Shown: positions 5,803 to 6,446 of the stretch, one piece after another | How positions within the stretch are numbered: position 1 is the stretch's first letter | How the letters are laid out: the number at the start of each line of letters is the position of its first letter | NCBI GenBank assembly: GCA_903951185.1 | Contig: CAJBBC010000047.1 | Location: 1-6,446, forward strand | Origin: an uncultured Actinomycetes bacterium | GTDB lineage: Bacteria; Actinomycetota; Actinomycetes; S36-B12; UBA5976 | DNA: 6,446 nt | Reading direction: 5' to 3' | The notes under the pieces: generated by a model | The model's input: only the letters and a program-made list of their open reading frames with translations | What the model was told of the DNA's origin: nothing | Database searches by the model: none | Made by a program: the position numbers and the translations under genes

Positions 5803-6446
5803 GTGGATAGTAATCAGACTAAATCATCGATTAGAAACCTTGATATTGCTGGATTAGAAACCCAGATACGTGATTTCGGTTGGCTTAAACCAATTATCCA
5901 TGCGCAAGTGACTTCAACTAATGATTTAGTGTCCCAAAATTTAAATGATGTCACCAAAGACACTGGGTTAGTCGTAATTGCTGATGAACAAACAAATGGT
6001 CGGGGTCGCTTAGATCGAAGTTGGAGTACACCTGCTGGCAGTGGCATTGCGATGACTGTTGGCGTGCATACGGCTACATATCCATATGAGCTTTCCGTAG
6101 TACCCCTAATTAGTGGAGTTGCAGTAATTCGCGCATTAAGGAGTTTTGATATTCCAGTTGAGCTCAAATGGCCAAATGACATTGTGTTTACAAAAAATGC
6201 TGATCCAAAACCTTCGGTTCGTAAACTTGGTGGAATTTTAGTTCAACTAATTCAGGATAAATTAATAATTGGGATTGGATTAAATGTTGACTTAACCACT
6301 GATGAACTTCCAGTACCGACGGCAACCTCACTTTTAATCGAAGGTTTTGTCGTCAGTCGTGAAAAATTAATAATACAAATTTTAGAGGAATTAACGAATT
6401 TAAAAATTGAAAATGAGGAATGGCTAGTTGAGTACACCGCAGCCTG
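5803..6446 (+). CDS. birA: Biotin--[acetyl-CoA carboxylase] ligase, class I (3' end beyond the window)
   Basis: This enzyme makes biotinyl-5'-AMP and transfers biotin to the carrier-domain lysine, here presumably Lys55x of AccA (Lys555). 214 codons are visible. Motifs are VTSTND near residues 35-40, the biotinyl-AMP loop GRGRLDRSW (66-74), LKWPND (121-126), KLGGIL (141-146) with Lys141 matching the E. coli BirA active-site Lys183, and IGIGLNVD (156-163). The frame is still open at the right edge, stopping just before the conserved cysteine of the C-terminal domain. Only about 30 residues precede the catalytic domain, so there is no DNA-binding helix-turn-helix: this is a monofunctional ligase, not a repressor. 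GTG at 5803 is the only usable start between the upstream in-frame TAG (5767) and the catalytic domain. It has no Shine-Dalgarno sequence and may be leaderless. Confidence 0.93.
   Translation, partial: MDSNQTKSSIRNLDIAGLETQIRDFGWLKPIIHAQVTSTNDLVSQNLNDVTKDTGLVVIADEQTNGRGRLDRSWSTPAGSGIAMTVGVHTATYPYELSVVPLISGVAVIRALRSFDIPVELKWPNDIVFTKNADPKPSVRKLGGILVQLIQDKLIIGIGLNVDLTTDELPVPTATSLLIEGFVVSREKLIIQILEELTNLKIENEEWLVEYTAA

Noticed and set aside
5814..6182. 122-codon open frame on the minus strand opposite birA
   Set aside because: It lies wholly antisense to well-conserved biotin ligase motifs, has no family resemblance and no ribosome site; it is a shadow.

Overview
This is an ordinary, densely packed chromosomal segment from an AT-rich actinobacterium (G+C about 40-45% judged by eye). 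The actinobacterial assignment rests on three things. There is a ~590-residue alpha subunit with biotin carboxylase and biotin carrier domains fused. There is a tiny acyl-CoA carboxylase epsilon subunit, which is specific to Actinobacteria. The gene order birA / accD-accE-maf-accA matches, from memory, the Mycobacterium tuberculosis birA / accD5-accE5-maf-...-accA3 locus. Low G+C, very short gaps and several starts without a Shine-Dalgarno sequence suggest a streamlined lineage such as the freshwater Nanopelagicales (acI), but that placement is inference.

Layout: (1) positions 3-38 hold the last codons of an unidentified + strand gene. (2) 79-1446 (+) is an LpdA-type flavoprotein, an NAD(P)H:quinone reductase homologue that has lost both redox cysteines and the His-Glu dyad of true dihydrolipoamide dehydrogenases. 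(3) Its stop codon directly abuts that of accA (1447-3219, -), so the convergent pair has no intergenic DNA. A perfect 8-bp hairpin sits just inside the accA 3' end. (4) A 117-bp gap separates accA from maf and is unusually rich in structure: two 24-bp imperfect direct repeats, an 11-bp perfect inverted repeat around them, and a short palindrome near the likely accA promoter. (5) maf (3337-3957, -), accE (3974-4189, -) and accD (4186-5766, -) form a tight operon, with an ATGA stop/start overlap between accD and accE. (6) birA (5803 to the window end, +, 3' truncated) diverges from accD across a 36-bp spacer.

How it works together: AccD (carboxyltransferase), AccA (biotin carboxylase plus carrier) and AccE (epsilon) would form an acyl-CoA carboxylase. 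The active-site residue Asp419 of AccD suggests a preference for propionyl-CoA, giving methylmalonyl-CoA. BirA would attach biotin to Lys555 of AccA. Maf is a nucleotide pyrophosphatase that recurs at this locus in Actinobacteria for no clear reason. No new defence, mobile or biosynthetic system is visible. The items most worth a second look are the maf-accA intergenic element, the hairpin at the abutting stop codons, and the compact, possibly leaderless birA start.
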